Assembly (NCBI RefSeq): GCF_000687475.1
Contig: NC_057322.1
Span: forward strand, 186,001 to 250,000
Direction: 5' to 3'
Source of the DNA: Ustilaginoidea virens
Taxonomy: Eukaryota; Ascomycota; Sordariomycetes; Hypocreales; Clavicipitaceae
DNA length: 64,000 bases
In this document: positions 47,562 through 58,723 of the stretch, piece by piece
Position numbering within the stretch: position 1 is the first letter of the stretch
Layout of the letters: the number at the start of each line of letters is the position of its first letter
Made by a program: the position numbers and the translations under genes
The notes under the pieces: model-generated
What the model was told of the DNA's origin: nothing
What the model saw: only the letters and a program-made list of their open reading frames with translations
Database searches by the model: none

Positions 47562-49754
47562 AGGGCCCCTATTTATTCTCTTATAAGACTCTAATTAGCT
47601 ATATAAGGAATATAAAGTTAAAGCGATACTAGCGGCGAAAAACGCTTAAGGTTGGGGTAAGAATTATAATATATTAGTCAAATAGAAAAGGTATAATTTA
47701 CCTATATAAGAACCCCTAGAAAACTTTAAAGATTTAGTAGTATAAAAGGCATTTAAAACCAAATAAGGTAATATTTATATATATAATAGGCCCTCCAGGC
47801 TATCGAAATAAGGTCTATTAGACCTATAAACGATGCCTAAACGCCTACTTATAAAAAAAAAACCCTTAAAATATCAAAAAAAAAAAACTATTAAGTTTAT
47901 ACGCCCTTCTCTTAGGTTAGTATTATCCTCCCCCCTCTCCTATATTATAACTACTATACTTATCGTTATATAGGCCCTCTTTAGCATTATTAGGATCGGT
48001 ATACCCCTATAGCGGCTACTACTGCGGGGGCGGTAGTAGTAGGGGCGGCTACATATAGCCCCTATAATAGTATCTATAGGGGGTCGGATATATATATAGC
48101 GAATAGGCCTGGCGTGGATAGTTGCCTATATGACCCCAATATAATAGCATTCTAAGGGACATACTATATAGGGAATATAGGGGGGGCTATAATAAGGCCT
48201 AATAAGGATGCCGCAGGGTCTATAGCGGCGGCGGCAGGGGATACGGTAGTGCCGGCTAGGGCTACTATAGTGCTAGGGCGTTCTACGGCAGGTAGTATAG
48301 CTAGGCCTCTAGGGGAACCTATATACCCTACTTATAGGCAGGCGGTTCCCCGGCATAATAGGTTAATAAGAGGCGGGCTAGAGGGGGGGCTAAATAGGGC
48401 TAGGTAAAAGCCATTAGGTACTACTTTATTTAGGCGTAGTGCTCCTAGGCCTCCCATTATATATCCCGCATTACGCTTAATATAGGGGCTAGATCGACGA
48501 TTAACCTAGCTTAGCGGCGGGAGGGAGTTATAGCCTAAGAAATATTAGTTAATACCTTATTGGCGGTACTGTAGGGACTAAAAGTAAGATATAGGATATA
48601 AGGAGTCATTTAGTCGGCAGTTATAGTATGCCGCTACTAGTTATTAAAGGCCCGAAAAGAGGGCGAGAGGATAATAGCCTAAGCTTTAGTTATTTCAGTT
48701 GCAGGATATATAGGTTTAATAATAGCGGTACTATCCTTATAAGCCTTAATCTACGCTTAGTAGATCCACTAGAGTTTAAAATTGCCGGCAAGCTTAAAGT
48801 CGAGCTATATATATAAGCTATATATATCTTAGTAGTAAGAGTAGCCTTTACTTTTGCCTTTTCGTATATAGATAGGGAGAATACTAATTGCCTATATTTT
48901 TTGGTTATATCGCTTATATAAAAACTCTTTATTGTAGGCGTATTTATACTCCTTATTAAAGGAATCACCCTCTAATAAGTAGTCGCCTATAGCGCATTAT
49001 AGTTTATATTTGCACTCTAAAGGGCCAGAGCGCTTAGTAGATAGGGCGGTTAGACTACTTATAGATCGTAGGATTTCTATAATATTAGGATCTATAAGGG
49101 TTGTTATACTGCCTATAGCTTAGCTGCTACTAGGGTTCGGCTTAGATATATTTAGGGTCCTAATACGGTTAATTAAGAGAATATAGAGTCGTATTAGGCT
49201 CGAACTAATATATATATTAAATATAGGCAGAGATAGAGTATAGCCTTTTAGATATTAACTCTTAGAGAAGAAGGATAAGCTTATAGGGGCTATATATATA
49301 GGCTCGGGAATATATAGGTAATTAGTCTATTAATATTAGCATCTATTACAACCTTAAGCAAGGGGGATAATACTTATAGTAAGATGCTAATAATAATTAA
49401 ATCGGCTATAGGAAGGAAAAGGAAAAGAAGAAAAAAGGTGATAAAAAGGGCATAAGAGAAAATACACCTTTACCTAGGGGGATTACCTACCGATAGCTAG
49501 CGAAAAATTTTTCATGATACTAATAGCTGCTATAGATAGCTTCTAACTAGCGATATAACGCCAGCCTTCTATATGCTTCTACTATATTACTATCGAATTG
49601 GCTATTCTATAATACCCTTTATTTATACGAACTAGACCCAACGAATAGACTTAAGGTTATCGCGATAAAAACTTAGGCGACCTGATTAGGCCTATATAGA
49701 GGAGGGGCGGGTTTTTAAATGCAATTAATTCGATTACGAGGCAGAAGAGGGGGG
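47562..49754 (+). pseudogene. Second Gypsy copy, 5'-truncated: chromodomain and post-pol region
   Basis: Starts abruptly after the first LTR, in pol just before the chromodomain. GPLFILLQDSN (first stop read as Gln) and YKEYKVKAILAAKNAQGWG near 47600 match 45190-45290 of the first copy; YNILVKQKGYNLP and EPLENFKD follow. After the pol end (about 47870) comes a 1.9-kb region like 45491-47317. The direct joint of an LTR terminus to mid-pol suggests the first copy was inserted into this one, with the 5' half of this copy lying left of the first copy, outside the window or lost. Confidence 0.75.
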
Positions 49755-50009
49755 TATATTATAGGCTTAGGCTATACCCGCGCTATAATATGGCTAGGAC
49801 TTGGGCTATGCCTGTGTTTAGCCTAGGTAGGGTTATATGAGTTAGCGGCATAGGGTCATAGGACTACGCTAGGACCCCGACCCGTGCTAACGTAGGGTTA
49901 AATAGACTATCAAGAGGCCCCTATTCGGGTCCTCTCTCTTTCCTCTTTAGTCTATTTAATATATTCATTCGATGCCTATTCGCAGTAGCCTTAGGGCTAG
50001 TCCTTTACA
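49755..50009 (+). repeat. LTR of the second Gypsy copy
   Basis: 255 bp, preceded by AGAAGAGGGGGG. It starts TATATTATAGGC and ends AGTCCTTTACA. It adjoins Copia-D sequence at 50010. Confidence 0.82.
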
Positions 50010-53000
50010 TCCTTATAGAAAATCGTCTTATCAAATATAATATAGCTCAAGTTAAACTAATAGCTTCTTTTTAATAAAAGCACCTAAATTAGGTATTAAG
50101 TTGTAGAGATATATCCTGCTAAAAAGCCGATATGAGCCTTCTAATTAAACTTTAGACCGGCGCGTAATATCCTATCCCTTATTATTATGTAGGCCTTATA
50201 TCTATAGGCATAAAGGTAATGAATTTGAGGGTGTATATCTTCTGGTAGATATCCCTAGGCAGGCCGATTCTACTAAAGCTAAAGTTAAAGGATTTAGAGT
50301 AGTAATTTCTAATTATTGTAAGATCTTTCTGACTTCTTAAGCATACGATTTAATAGGTAAACCACTACTTCTGCTATAATAGGCTATAATTTCTTAGGAA
50401 ATCCTACTTAAGTGCTTAAAAGCAATATCTTCGTTTTTAATACCCCCCTAGAATATTTAATATAACCGTTCTAATATTAGTAATTAGGGCTCGATAACTA
50501 AAGCATAATGCCTTTCTACTTAACTTTTTCCCGACTTTATAATATCTAGAGCACTATTTCGTTATTAGAGATAACTATCGCGATTTTTATATTATATAGG
50601 CGTAGAACTTAATACTTAAAGGTTAGCTAATAACCCAGAAGGTCTGATTTCCTAGGTATTATAAATATTAACCTTATTTCCGTAAATCAATAGGTAAATA
50701 GGGCGATATATTTATGTTAAAATCCTATAGTAGCCTACTAGGCTGCTGGCCTAATGCCCTACTGGTCTACTAACCTTCTGGCCTTTATACCGTCTCTTAG
50801 ACTTACGGTAGTCTTACCAACCCAGGCCTTTACCTTTTACCTTAAGGATTTTCAGTGGATTATTTACTGTATATCAAGCAAGGTAGGCCTTAAGGTAGGC
50901 CTTGTTAAAAAGGTGTGGCATTGCTAAATTAGCGTAGTGGGTCTACTAGCGTGGTGGCTAGTCCACTAGTATGGTGGGTAGTCACTAGCGTGGTGGCTAG
51001 TTACTAGTGCGGTGATTAGTCACCAGTGCGGTAGTTAGGGTGGTTGAAAAGGCCCGATATAGTGGGTCTGCTGATGTATTATATATGTGGCAAAGCGAGC
51101 ATTACGAGGAGCTTTCTTACTGGCTACCTTGGGTGCCTGGGCCTACCCCTTCTTCGTGTATATATAGGATAGCTTTCCCCCTTCTTTCTAGGTAGTAGAA
51201 GGGTAGCATAATCAAGTCTGTTAATGCACTATATGCCTCTTAACTTCTTACCTTCCCTGCGTTTTCTGGTTATCTTATATTTGCCTTGCCTTTACACTTG
51301 CCCTGCTTTATAGCATTTGTATAGTCTTAGGACTTGGTGAAAAATCTAGTATTATACTAAGATTAGTTCACAGGTCGCAGACAGTCTCGTGCCATCTAGC
51401 TAGCTAGTAAGGCTCTGCTTTTATAGTGACCTTGAAAATTGCAATAATTTATTATTATTGAAAGCAGGCGATTATACGAAAAGATTAAAAGATATAATTT
51501 TAAAGGGTTCCTAAGGTATTAATGCCTCTTGCGGGTATTTTAAAATCTACTACATAATTTTTACGCTACTATAAACCTTATAATCCGATTTTGCCTACTT
51601 AGGAGGTATATTTAATATATCCTTAAAGATATAATCTATTAGATCCCTTCCTAGGTGCCTAAATCGGGCATACTATATAGCATAAGGTATTTTTATCGAA
51701 ATCTTTAGCTAGCAACTATCTCTTTAAGCTAAAAAGGTATATTTATTAGGTTTTTTAAAATTCTAAGCCCTTATAAGAAATTCGCTTATAGGCATATTAT
51801 TTCCGCCTATTTAATATAAAATATAGGGTTTTTTTTTAATTCGGCGGATCTAAAAGATATTTTTTTATATTCTTCCTTTCTTAAGGTAAATTCTATCTAT
51901 CTTGATATTCTAATATAATCCTTTCTTTTTTATTAATAATTTAAAAAGAATATTAATAAATATCCCTAGAATATATAGAATATTAGCAAAAGTAATAATT
52001 TATCTATCTTCTAATACGATTTAAACGGTTTTAATATCTTAGACCCTAGTAATGCCTAATATATCTCGAATATACTAATTGATAGCCTTATTGATATACA
52101 GAAACTACTTTTCGTCGTTAAATATATATATTGTTGCACTAGTATTAACGATAATATAAGCCTATAAAGTAGGAGACTTATTAGAAAAGGATTTAGTAGA
52201 AATACCCTCTATAGTAAAAGCCTATTTCTCCTTTTCTTTTTTTTTTAATTTAATCAAATTATTCTTATTATTATCGTCATTATTATATATATCTTAGAAG
52301 GCTTTAAATATAGCTTGCACTTTTTTGCTTTCCTACTTTATTTTTGCTATTACGGCCTTTTTAGTTTCCTTTTAAATCCTTAAGTGGAATTTATTAGGCG
52401 TTAGAGAAGGAATAAAAGCCTTATAGCTCTTATAATATAGTCCCTTCTTCTTAATATATAGTTACTTATAGTATTTATAAGGCATTAATTCTAATAATGG
52501 TTCTTTTAAAGCTAAAGCTAAAGTTATACCGGTAGTATTCCTAAGGGCGGCGGTAGCCTTTAATAAAAGCTTTCTTTTAATAGTAAATACGGTATACTTC
52601 TCTTTAGTAGTAATATTCTTTTTCTTTTAAAGCTCTACCTACTACCTTGCATCTTTAATAATCTCACAAAAGTTAATATATTATCTTAGCTTTTTAGCTC
52701 TAATAATTTCCCGATTGATATTATCCTAAATGCTAAGATACTTCTAAAAAAAGGCTTTCGCTAATATATTAGCAGGCTTATTCCTAGATAGAAAGATTAA
52801 GCCACTTTATTCTAATCGGTCGTAAATAGTTAATACTTTACTAAGCTATTCCAAAACGTTATATTTATTAAGATTCTATTCTATAACCTAAATAAAGCAC
52901 TATATAATGTGCTTAGTAATTGCGGTCTTTACTGGCTGCATACGCTCAATAAGAATATATAATTTATCCCTTATTATCGACCTTATTGCTGTTATTTGCT

Positions 53001-53510
53001 TGAATTCTAGGCCGAGTATTATATTAAACCACTCTATATATTTAGAAAGGGCCCGTTCTAGCTTAGTATAATTATGCCAGTCGTTTCTTAATAAAATATT
53101 AATGAGAGTAGCCTATTTATTAAGGCCTAGGCTGTTTAGGATTTATCTCTATTTAAAATAATTATTCGGGTCTTTTGGCTATTAGTCTGGCTGCAAATAG
53201 CTTCGCGTTAGTATAGATACTGCCCTTAACGCTAAGGCTGCCCTAGTATTATTAGAAGGGCTGCTTTCTATTAGTATCTCTTCTAATAATAATACCGGAA
53301 TAGGTCGATATAGTTAGAGCGTAACGTCCTTAGGTTTATTAAGGATTATCGCTTAATTAGGATTAATGAGATCCTATACCTTTTTTGCCTAAGCCTCGCT
53401 TTGAATATAATTATACTAGATATCCTACTCGTATTAGGATATCAGGATATATATAGGTTTATTGTAATCAACTGTATCGGCACCTATCTTTACTATCTAT
53501 AACGTTCTGG
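50010..53510 (-). pseudogene. Copia-D gag-pol fragment
   Basis: From the 5' end: gag includes VDYNKPIYIL near 53470, then YLQPD and LNSLGLNKQATLINILLRND near 53090. The protease-like motif is NTSATIYIFND near 52130 (DTSA-type with Asp changed to Asn). The pre-integrase zinc part reads YARFRHLGRDLIDYIFKD near 51630, and the integrase entry FKIISFNLFIQSPAF near 51480. After the solo LTR, integrase and post-integrase pieces follow down to 50010, including HIGFLAGYIST. Stops are frequent and of C-to-T type, with at least one frame change in the last part. Confidence 0.7.
50710..51451 (+). mobile_element. Solo Copia-A LTR in Copia-D, with TSD
   Basis: The LTR is 50715-51446 (732 bp), TGTTAAAATC to TTGCAATA, flanked by attta at 50710-50714 and 51447-51451. 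It is opposite in orientation to the Copia-D coding strand. Confidence 0.93.
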
Positions 53511-53599
53511 GTATGAAAGGCTAATAATCTGACTGAATAGGTTAATTATAAGATAAATTGCAAAAATGAACTATAAAAGATATCGCGATCTTCTAAATA

Positions 53600-53889
53600 G
53601 CTTCCTTTTTTATTATAGGAGGCTATATAAGTATAATAGCAATATAAGGTTTTAATAGATCTAGTAGGAATCTATTATTATACCTTAATAGATATCTAAG
53701 AAGAGTGGTAACTATAGCATAATCTTAGATATCGAACAATATAGTGCTATAGCACCTAACAAAAGGATGAGAATGAGGTTATTGTGTTATTTTACACAAT
53801 TGCTACTATATCAGGAAGCAGGGAGAGAAAGCGGTATATTGTAAAGGGTTGACCTAACTTGGCTCAATAATACTTAGGTCACCAGCTAT
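53600..53889. other. Boundary between repeat block and gene-bearing DNA
   Basis: No supportable gene. Up to about 53750 the sequence looks RIP-mutated and may be Copia-D leader or LTR. From about 53830 the composition becomes balanced, and CpA/TpG return. Confidence 0.4.
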
Positions 53890-54129
53890 TTATAGTGGGC
53901 ATGGGGGTAACCCTAAGGGGCTACTGTTCCCTCGGTTATATGTGCCATATTCGTAGCCGAACATTCCCGATACATCCGAATCCACCGGTATCTCCGCCGA
54001 CACCTGGCAATAATTAGTTACTAGAGGGCTGACAAAGCCCAGGTATATTCTCTTTATACCACGGCCATAAGATTTCAAGAGACCATCTTCGCAGGCGTCG
54101 CAGACCAGCGATGACTTGGAACACGCCAA
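53890..54129 (-). CDS. Hypothetical ORF, in frame after the PD-(D/E)XK gene
   Basis: A 79-codon open stretch in the same frame as, and directly after, the TAA ending the nuclease-like ORF. It has no ATG of its own at the start (it opens with TTG GCG). It reads LACSKSSLVCDACEDGLLK and ends near a Pro-rich tail. It could be read-through of a nonsense mutation, a second exon, or a separate relic. I do not recognise it. Confidence 0.3.
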   Translation of the reverse strand: MACSKSSLVCDACEDGLLKSYGRGIKRIYLGFVSPLVTNYCQVSAEIPVDSDVSGMFGYEYGTYNRGNSSPLGLPPCPL

Positions 54130-55536
54130 TTATAGAACTGGTATTTCCAAATTCAACGCTACAATGAACAGTCTATCCCAACAAATTAGCACAATATTCA
54201 TTTCAACGCAATCATCTTGACATACCGTCATAGCTTGGGACCTCGTCGTGATAACAAGTGACCAAATATGACCCTGTACTACAACGCCTGGTAGGAATTC
54301 GAGCTTATTTGTAGCCATTGAGCCAGTCCTGGATATTAAGAACTCCCACTGAGCGGCGTGCCAAATCCCCATCTGCTGCTCCCCTTTTGCCGTGTTACCA
54401 CCGTAACGCTTAGTTTCAATGCTAAAGGCGAGTGGGTACTGTTGCAGCAGTCTGTCGGACGTCCAATTGAAGCAGGGCGCCATAACGTCAGATGGGGCAT
54501 GAAAGGTAGAATCACGTTCTGGTATAAAACGTAGGACGTAGTCAACCCGACTTGCTGTATCGGGGAATCTATGATATGCTGAGTCGACGTTTGCCGTCGT
54601 GCTACAGGGTTCTAAGGTCAGTGGTGGATGAGGTATGGATAAAGTCCCAGCTTGAACATACCAAGATATGAGGTCAAGAAGTTCTTGATTTGTACAGCTG
54701 TACATATCGCGAGCAAACAGTTCGAGCAGAGGAGTATGCACCATATTATTCCACGCCGACTCGTCGCTAAGCAGCTGGGAGCATTGGCCAGACCGGTCAG
54801 CGATGCGCAAAGCACGACGAAGGACTTCCCTATCTGACGCCCAATCAAGTGATTCGTCGAGGTCCTTGATATTAATGGTATCCTCAAAGAACATAAAGCC
54901 GTGCAGTCGATCAAGTGGTGCGGTGTTCTTGAAATGCTGATCTAAAGCTGCCTTCATGCTTTGTGGAATAATGCTGAAACCTCTGGATATGTCATTAATA
55001 TCTTGGATTAATTCAGAAAGGGACGGAGGCAAAGTCTGCCGCGGGGCTGTCATGCTGAATGCGTCTCTAATCAATCTTTGGCCCTCTGGCCCGTACATAG
55101 GAAATAGTTTGGTCGGTGACTGCGACCGCTTTGAGCGTTTGCTGTCCCGTGATACGGATGTATCACTACGCGAAGCAAAACTCGAAGCATTGCTTCTCAA
55201 CCCAAGATCCGGAGGATTATCCGGTGGATGCCTGCTTGTGCTTATGGTTTCAGCTCGTGGGGTTTGTTCATTTTCGAGATTTACGTCGTCACTATGAGCC
55301 CGTTTCTTTCCGGGTGTTGACGGTAACATCTTTAATGACGTTAAGTCTTCAAAGTTCTTGTCTCTTGACCTTGGAGGTGATGCGGGATAACGACGCTTTC
55401 GGGCCTCGCTGGGTTTAAGGGATTGTCGTCGTTTGAGGGCGCAAGCTTGGTCGGCTTTCGAAATGTCTGGCCTGGATTGTGCAAAAGGGAGATGATCAAG
55501 CCAATGCGTGACTTGAGGGAGTAAGTTGAATTCCAT
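54130..55536 (-). CDS. Fungal PD-(D/E)XK nuclease-like protein
   Basis: 468 aa from the Met at 55536 (MEFNLLPQVTHWLDHLP). I chose this over the first in-frame Met, 25 codons upstream, because fungal members of this family start with a short hydrophobic W-L segment like this. Residues about 35-145 are basic and Ser-rich, probably disordered. The nuclease-like domain covers about 150-430, with RVDYVLRF (Asp 332), SIETKR (Glu 374, Lys 376) and QMGIWHAAQW (388-397), the usual signatures of this large fungal family of unknown substrate. The C terminus after the HIWSLVITTR segment looks short and diverged from the family, so the end may be damaged or spliced. Composition is normal. It is the first gene beyond the transposon block. 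Confidence 0.7.
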   Translation of the reverse strand: MEFNLLPQVTHWLDHLPFAQSRPDISKADQACALKRRQSLKPSEARKRRYPASPPRSRDKNFEDLTSLKMLPSTPGKKRAHSDDVNLENEQTPRAETISTSRHPPDNPPDLGLRSNASSFASRSDTSVSRDSKRSKRSQSPTKLFPMYGPEGQRLIRDAFSMTAPRQTLPPSLSELIQDINDISRGFSIIPQSMKAALDQHFKNTAPLDRLHGFMFFEDTINIKDLDESLDWASDREVLRRALRIADRSGQCSQLLSDESAWNNMVHTPLLELFARDMYSCTNQELLDLISWYVQAGTLSIPHPPLTLEPCSTTANVDSAYHRFPDTASRVDYVLRFIPERDSTFHAPSDVMAPCFNWTSDRLLQQYPLAFSIETKRYGGNTAKGEQQMGIWHAAQWEFLISRTGSMATNKLEFLPGVVVQGHIWSLVITTRSQAMTVCQDDCVEMNIVLICWDRLFIVALNLEIPVL

Positions 55537-55619
55537 ATGTGCTATCACAATGCGTGGAATGCAACTAGTTTTGCTGCGCTGGCATTGGTGATGTAGATGA
55601 CAAGTTAACAATGAATAGA

Positions 55620-56297
55620 ACAGTAGTTCTAAAAGTAAAAGAATGCCCTGCTATTATTTCGTTCGCGTAATTTGTTTATCGCTCGGTTGGCGGGGTGACT
55701 TGACCGAAATTTCGACTTCTTATCAGATACAATCCCCAATTGGGTCGAATGGTTATCACTTTAGCAGGCAACCTACACTGCATTTTCGCATTCAGATCAC
55801 TCGATATCGTATACCTTATTTAACATCTCATTAAAACATTATCACAAAATAACTATACGGCTTAGACTTTATGTAGAGGAAGCCTTTATAGCATGACCCG
55901 AATGAGAGCGCAGAAAGACCCACTATAATGAAGGGATTGACTACAGTAATAGATGATAGCTTATCCGCCTAATGGTCTTTATCGGGCACAATAAGCCAAA
56001 TAGCTAAGTAAAGAAGCAATATGGGAGATTATCCGAGGGAATATTTAGTGGGCGATTTAGCTCAGCGATTCATTTAGCTCTCAATTAATTGCTTCAATTG
56101 AGCGGCTCTTTTGCGAGCTGTAATCGCCACTCTTACGATGATAATTTACCGGCTTCTAGGCTGGATCTATAATCTCATCGGCTTATTAGCAATCCTCAAT
56201 TGGACCTCTAATTATAATGGCCTCCAATTATATCAAGGCAAACTCTATCAAGCGTTCATTCTTTATAGTTCAGTCCGCCCTTAGATGTCGCAATGGT
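55620..56297. other. Intergenic, AT-rich, no supported gene
   Basis: Only a chance 63-codon ORF (55643-55834). 56060-56230 has repeated short motifs around TCAATTAATTG and CTCCAATTATA that look like old repeat debris, but I cannot assign it. Confidence 0.4.
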
Positions 56298-57265
56298 ATC
56301 TATTGAATTCCCCTGAAGTTTACCTCTGTGATAGCCTGCATATACCTCAAGCAACGAGATTCACAGTTACAAAACACATTGCCCGGAGTAATGACAAAGT
56401 CGATTAAAAACTTTCGCCGTTCTTCCCGATATGCCTTATTATCCAGATCGCTGTCATCGAGCGGCTTAGGAAGATGCTGACTCCGGAGGATAATTATCAA
56501 TCTAGGAGCGATAGGCGCAAAAATAGTAAAAGGCAGGACCCAGACGAACGTATTCGCCAGTATTTTTGTCTTCAAAGTCGATAGTTGGTCCTTTGCAGAC
56601 ATTGTAGCCTGTGTCAGTCAATACGAATTCCTCGTCCACATTCGCAGGAGTGCATACGGCCATCCAATAGCTTGTAATATGCTGCAGAAAATGCTCAGCG
56701 ATAGCAAAGTATGCGGTTGAAGAAATTGTCTTTGCCCACTCATCCTCCTTATCCATCTCAAGGCTAAAAATAGCACCTAAGCCATATAACCAGACATATA
56801 TCTGTCGTTTAATTGCATGGCTTTCTATACAGTCTCTGAGCAGTGCCTGGTCTTTAGGATGGTAGTCCCTGTAATTTCGCAGTTTTATCTTCAAAGGAAC
56901 CCCGAGCCGAACCCAGAGCCACGGATATCTAGTAGGAAAAGAAACTTTCGTAGGATATTGCGTTATATCCTGATCAGTTTAACATCCTCCTGTCCATGCT
57001 CATATGCCATAACAATCTTGCAAATTATAGGACTGGTACTACAATCAAGCCAGCTGAGTTTCGTCTCCAGCTAGTGAGGAAATTTTACTGTTAATGAGCA
57101 TGAATAGTACCTGTAGCTCTGGGTCGATGCATGCTTCAACAGCCACTGGCAGAAGAGGCCCTCGGGGCACTTTCCTTCTACTTCTTTGTCGCCAATGCTT
57201 TCTTCATCTAAACTTGGTGCCTTTGGGACAGATAAAGCAGCAGTAATGCTTGGAAACGCTCTCAC
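56298..57265 (-). pseudogene. DUF4238 protein pseudogene
   Basis: Minus-strand remnant of a fungal DUF4238 protein (function unknown). The order of segments fits the family. ICKIVMAYEHGQEDVKLIRI and then RNILRKFLFLLDIRGSGFG lie near 57030-56920. Then come YFAIAEHFLQHITSYWMAVC and NVDEEFVLTDTGYNVCKGP near 56720-56600. A one-base frame change near 56550 leads into VLPFTIFAPIAPRLIIILRS and a tail ending near 56300. The first ORF part (57265-57071) runs to a stop in the same frame. There are at least four in-frame stops plus one frameshift. The N-terminal third of the family is not visible. Confidence 0.65.
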
Positions 57266-58723
57266 CCGACCATGTCATGTCATAATTGATCTAGTATCTT
57301 ATATGTGGCCTCTATATGACGTTATCACTTCTGGCTGTCTTTAAATCAGAACAGAAGGCCATTTGATACTCTGTTAGGGAAATAATTTCCTTTTGTTTGT
57401 TTTATCTTATTAATAGTCTAAGCCCTAATTAGCTGCACGTCTACATCTGGAGCTTTTTCTCCATATATTACAAGATTTGTCTACCTTCTGGCCTTCTTTT
57501 TTCCTCTAGGCCTTAATCTGAGGCATACCGCCTTCGTTACATCTTATAGGTAGGTTCGAGTTTGGTCCATAGGGCCTTATTGATAATCGTGCGATAAATT
57601 GGCGTCCTATCTCTGAATTTGACTTTTAGGGTGCAAACCTAGCGGATGGACTCTTTGCCTTGCATTCCCTTGAGACCATAAATATCCTCATATTACAACT
57701 TAAAAAGATCTTGCTCTCTATAATATAATGGTCCATATTTTATTTCCCTCCTCGTTAAAGTATGTACTAGGATCAAGACTCAGATCTTCACAGCTATAGA
57801 CAGAAACCTGGGTATAAAGGGGAATGGGGGATTTTCTCAGGTGGATCATATTCTTTTGGCGCTCGTCGAAGTTGAAGTTGTGCAATGAATTATAAAGTTT
57901 CTTTTTGGCGAAACGGATATCACCGCCCTAATTATTCATTAAGAATTAATCTATTTCCAAGTGCAAAATTCTTCCCTAAGAGAGTTACCAGTGGGTTAGG
58001 TTAAGATTTATAAATACGATCTTCAACCACTTTGGTCTATACGTCGGTCTTAAAGATCTTCTTCTATATAATATGATTCAAGTTTTCTTTCTTTTTCCTT
58101 CGCTTTGAAATAACGACGAGAAAAACCTGCGATTGGACACAAGATATTGGTTTGTAGCGCCCTTCACAGATGGAATTTCATCATGTTTTATTTGAGTTGC
58201 ACAATTCACCCGAAGGAATAGTGAAACCTGTCGGGAGACTGATCCTACTACTTCTACCTATTACATCCAATCTAGAGAGCTACAGCGGATTTTGGACGTT
58301 TCTGTAGACATTATCGGCTGTGTAGCAACTGGATTTTCGACCTACTCTTTTCACTATTAACCACACTGCATTGGTCTTATTTCAACGCTTTCTCGACAAT
58401 TTGACGCCCCTGCCTGATAGCCAAGATGACGACGGAAAAATATACATAAGACAACTCGGGAATGCTGAGCATGCAAATAGCATTACATGCAGCGGCTACT
58501 GTAAATCCCATAGGAGAAGCCACAGTCTAAGGGCATTTCTGATTTCGCAGCCGACATCGCTGGTATGCACTTCGCAATCTATATATCCAAAATTAGGATT
58601 ATCTTGCTTTATGCTAACATGTAGGCCAGAGGCATGAAGGGTAGTAGACTTTCATAAGTCAGAATAACATAAGTCCGATATTTCGGAACAACTAAAATAT
58701 CCGATGTCGAACAATTTGACACA
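57266..58723. other. Mostly non-coding; possible minus-strand coding relic at about 57490-57910
   Basis: On the minus strand a broken coding-like run includes ERQKNMIHLRKSPIPLY, YEDIYGLKGMQGKESIR and VKFRDRTPIYRTIINKALW, with a frame change and stops. I do not recognise the family. The plus-strand ORF 58371-58637 (88 codons) has no supporting feature. The remainder shows nothing. Confidence 0.35.

Larger units (their letters stand above)
50010..53600 (-). mobile_element. Copia-D remnant, minus strand, 3'-truncated at the Gypsy LTR
   Basis: Heavily RIP-mutated Copia element read right to left. It contains gag, protease-like, pre-integrase and integrase segments, and stops just after the post-integrase motif IIFDKTIFYK near 50020, where the Gypsy LTR begins. 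RT and RNase H are absent, so the rest of D was probably displaced to the other side of the Gypsy insertion. A solo A LTR splits it at 50715-51446. Its own LTR may be in 53600-53880, but I could not fix its ends. Confidence 0.75.

Noticed and set aside
1..53800. Starship-type or DNA-transposon cargo region
   Set aside because: No tyrosine recombinase, DDE transposase or terminal inverted repeats were recognised. All long repeats are accounted for by LTR and LINE elements.
54336..54914. Minus- and plus-strand ORFs within the nuclease-like gene
   Set aside because: They are alternative-frame shadows of the PD-(D/E)XK coding sequence.
58371..58637. 88-codon plus-strand ORF
   Set aside because: No motif, signal peptide or supporting context, and no sign of splicing or similarity I can name.
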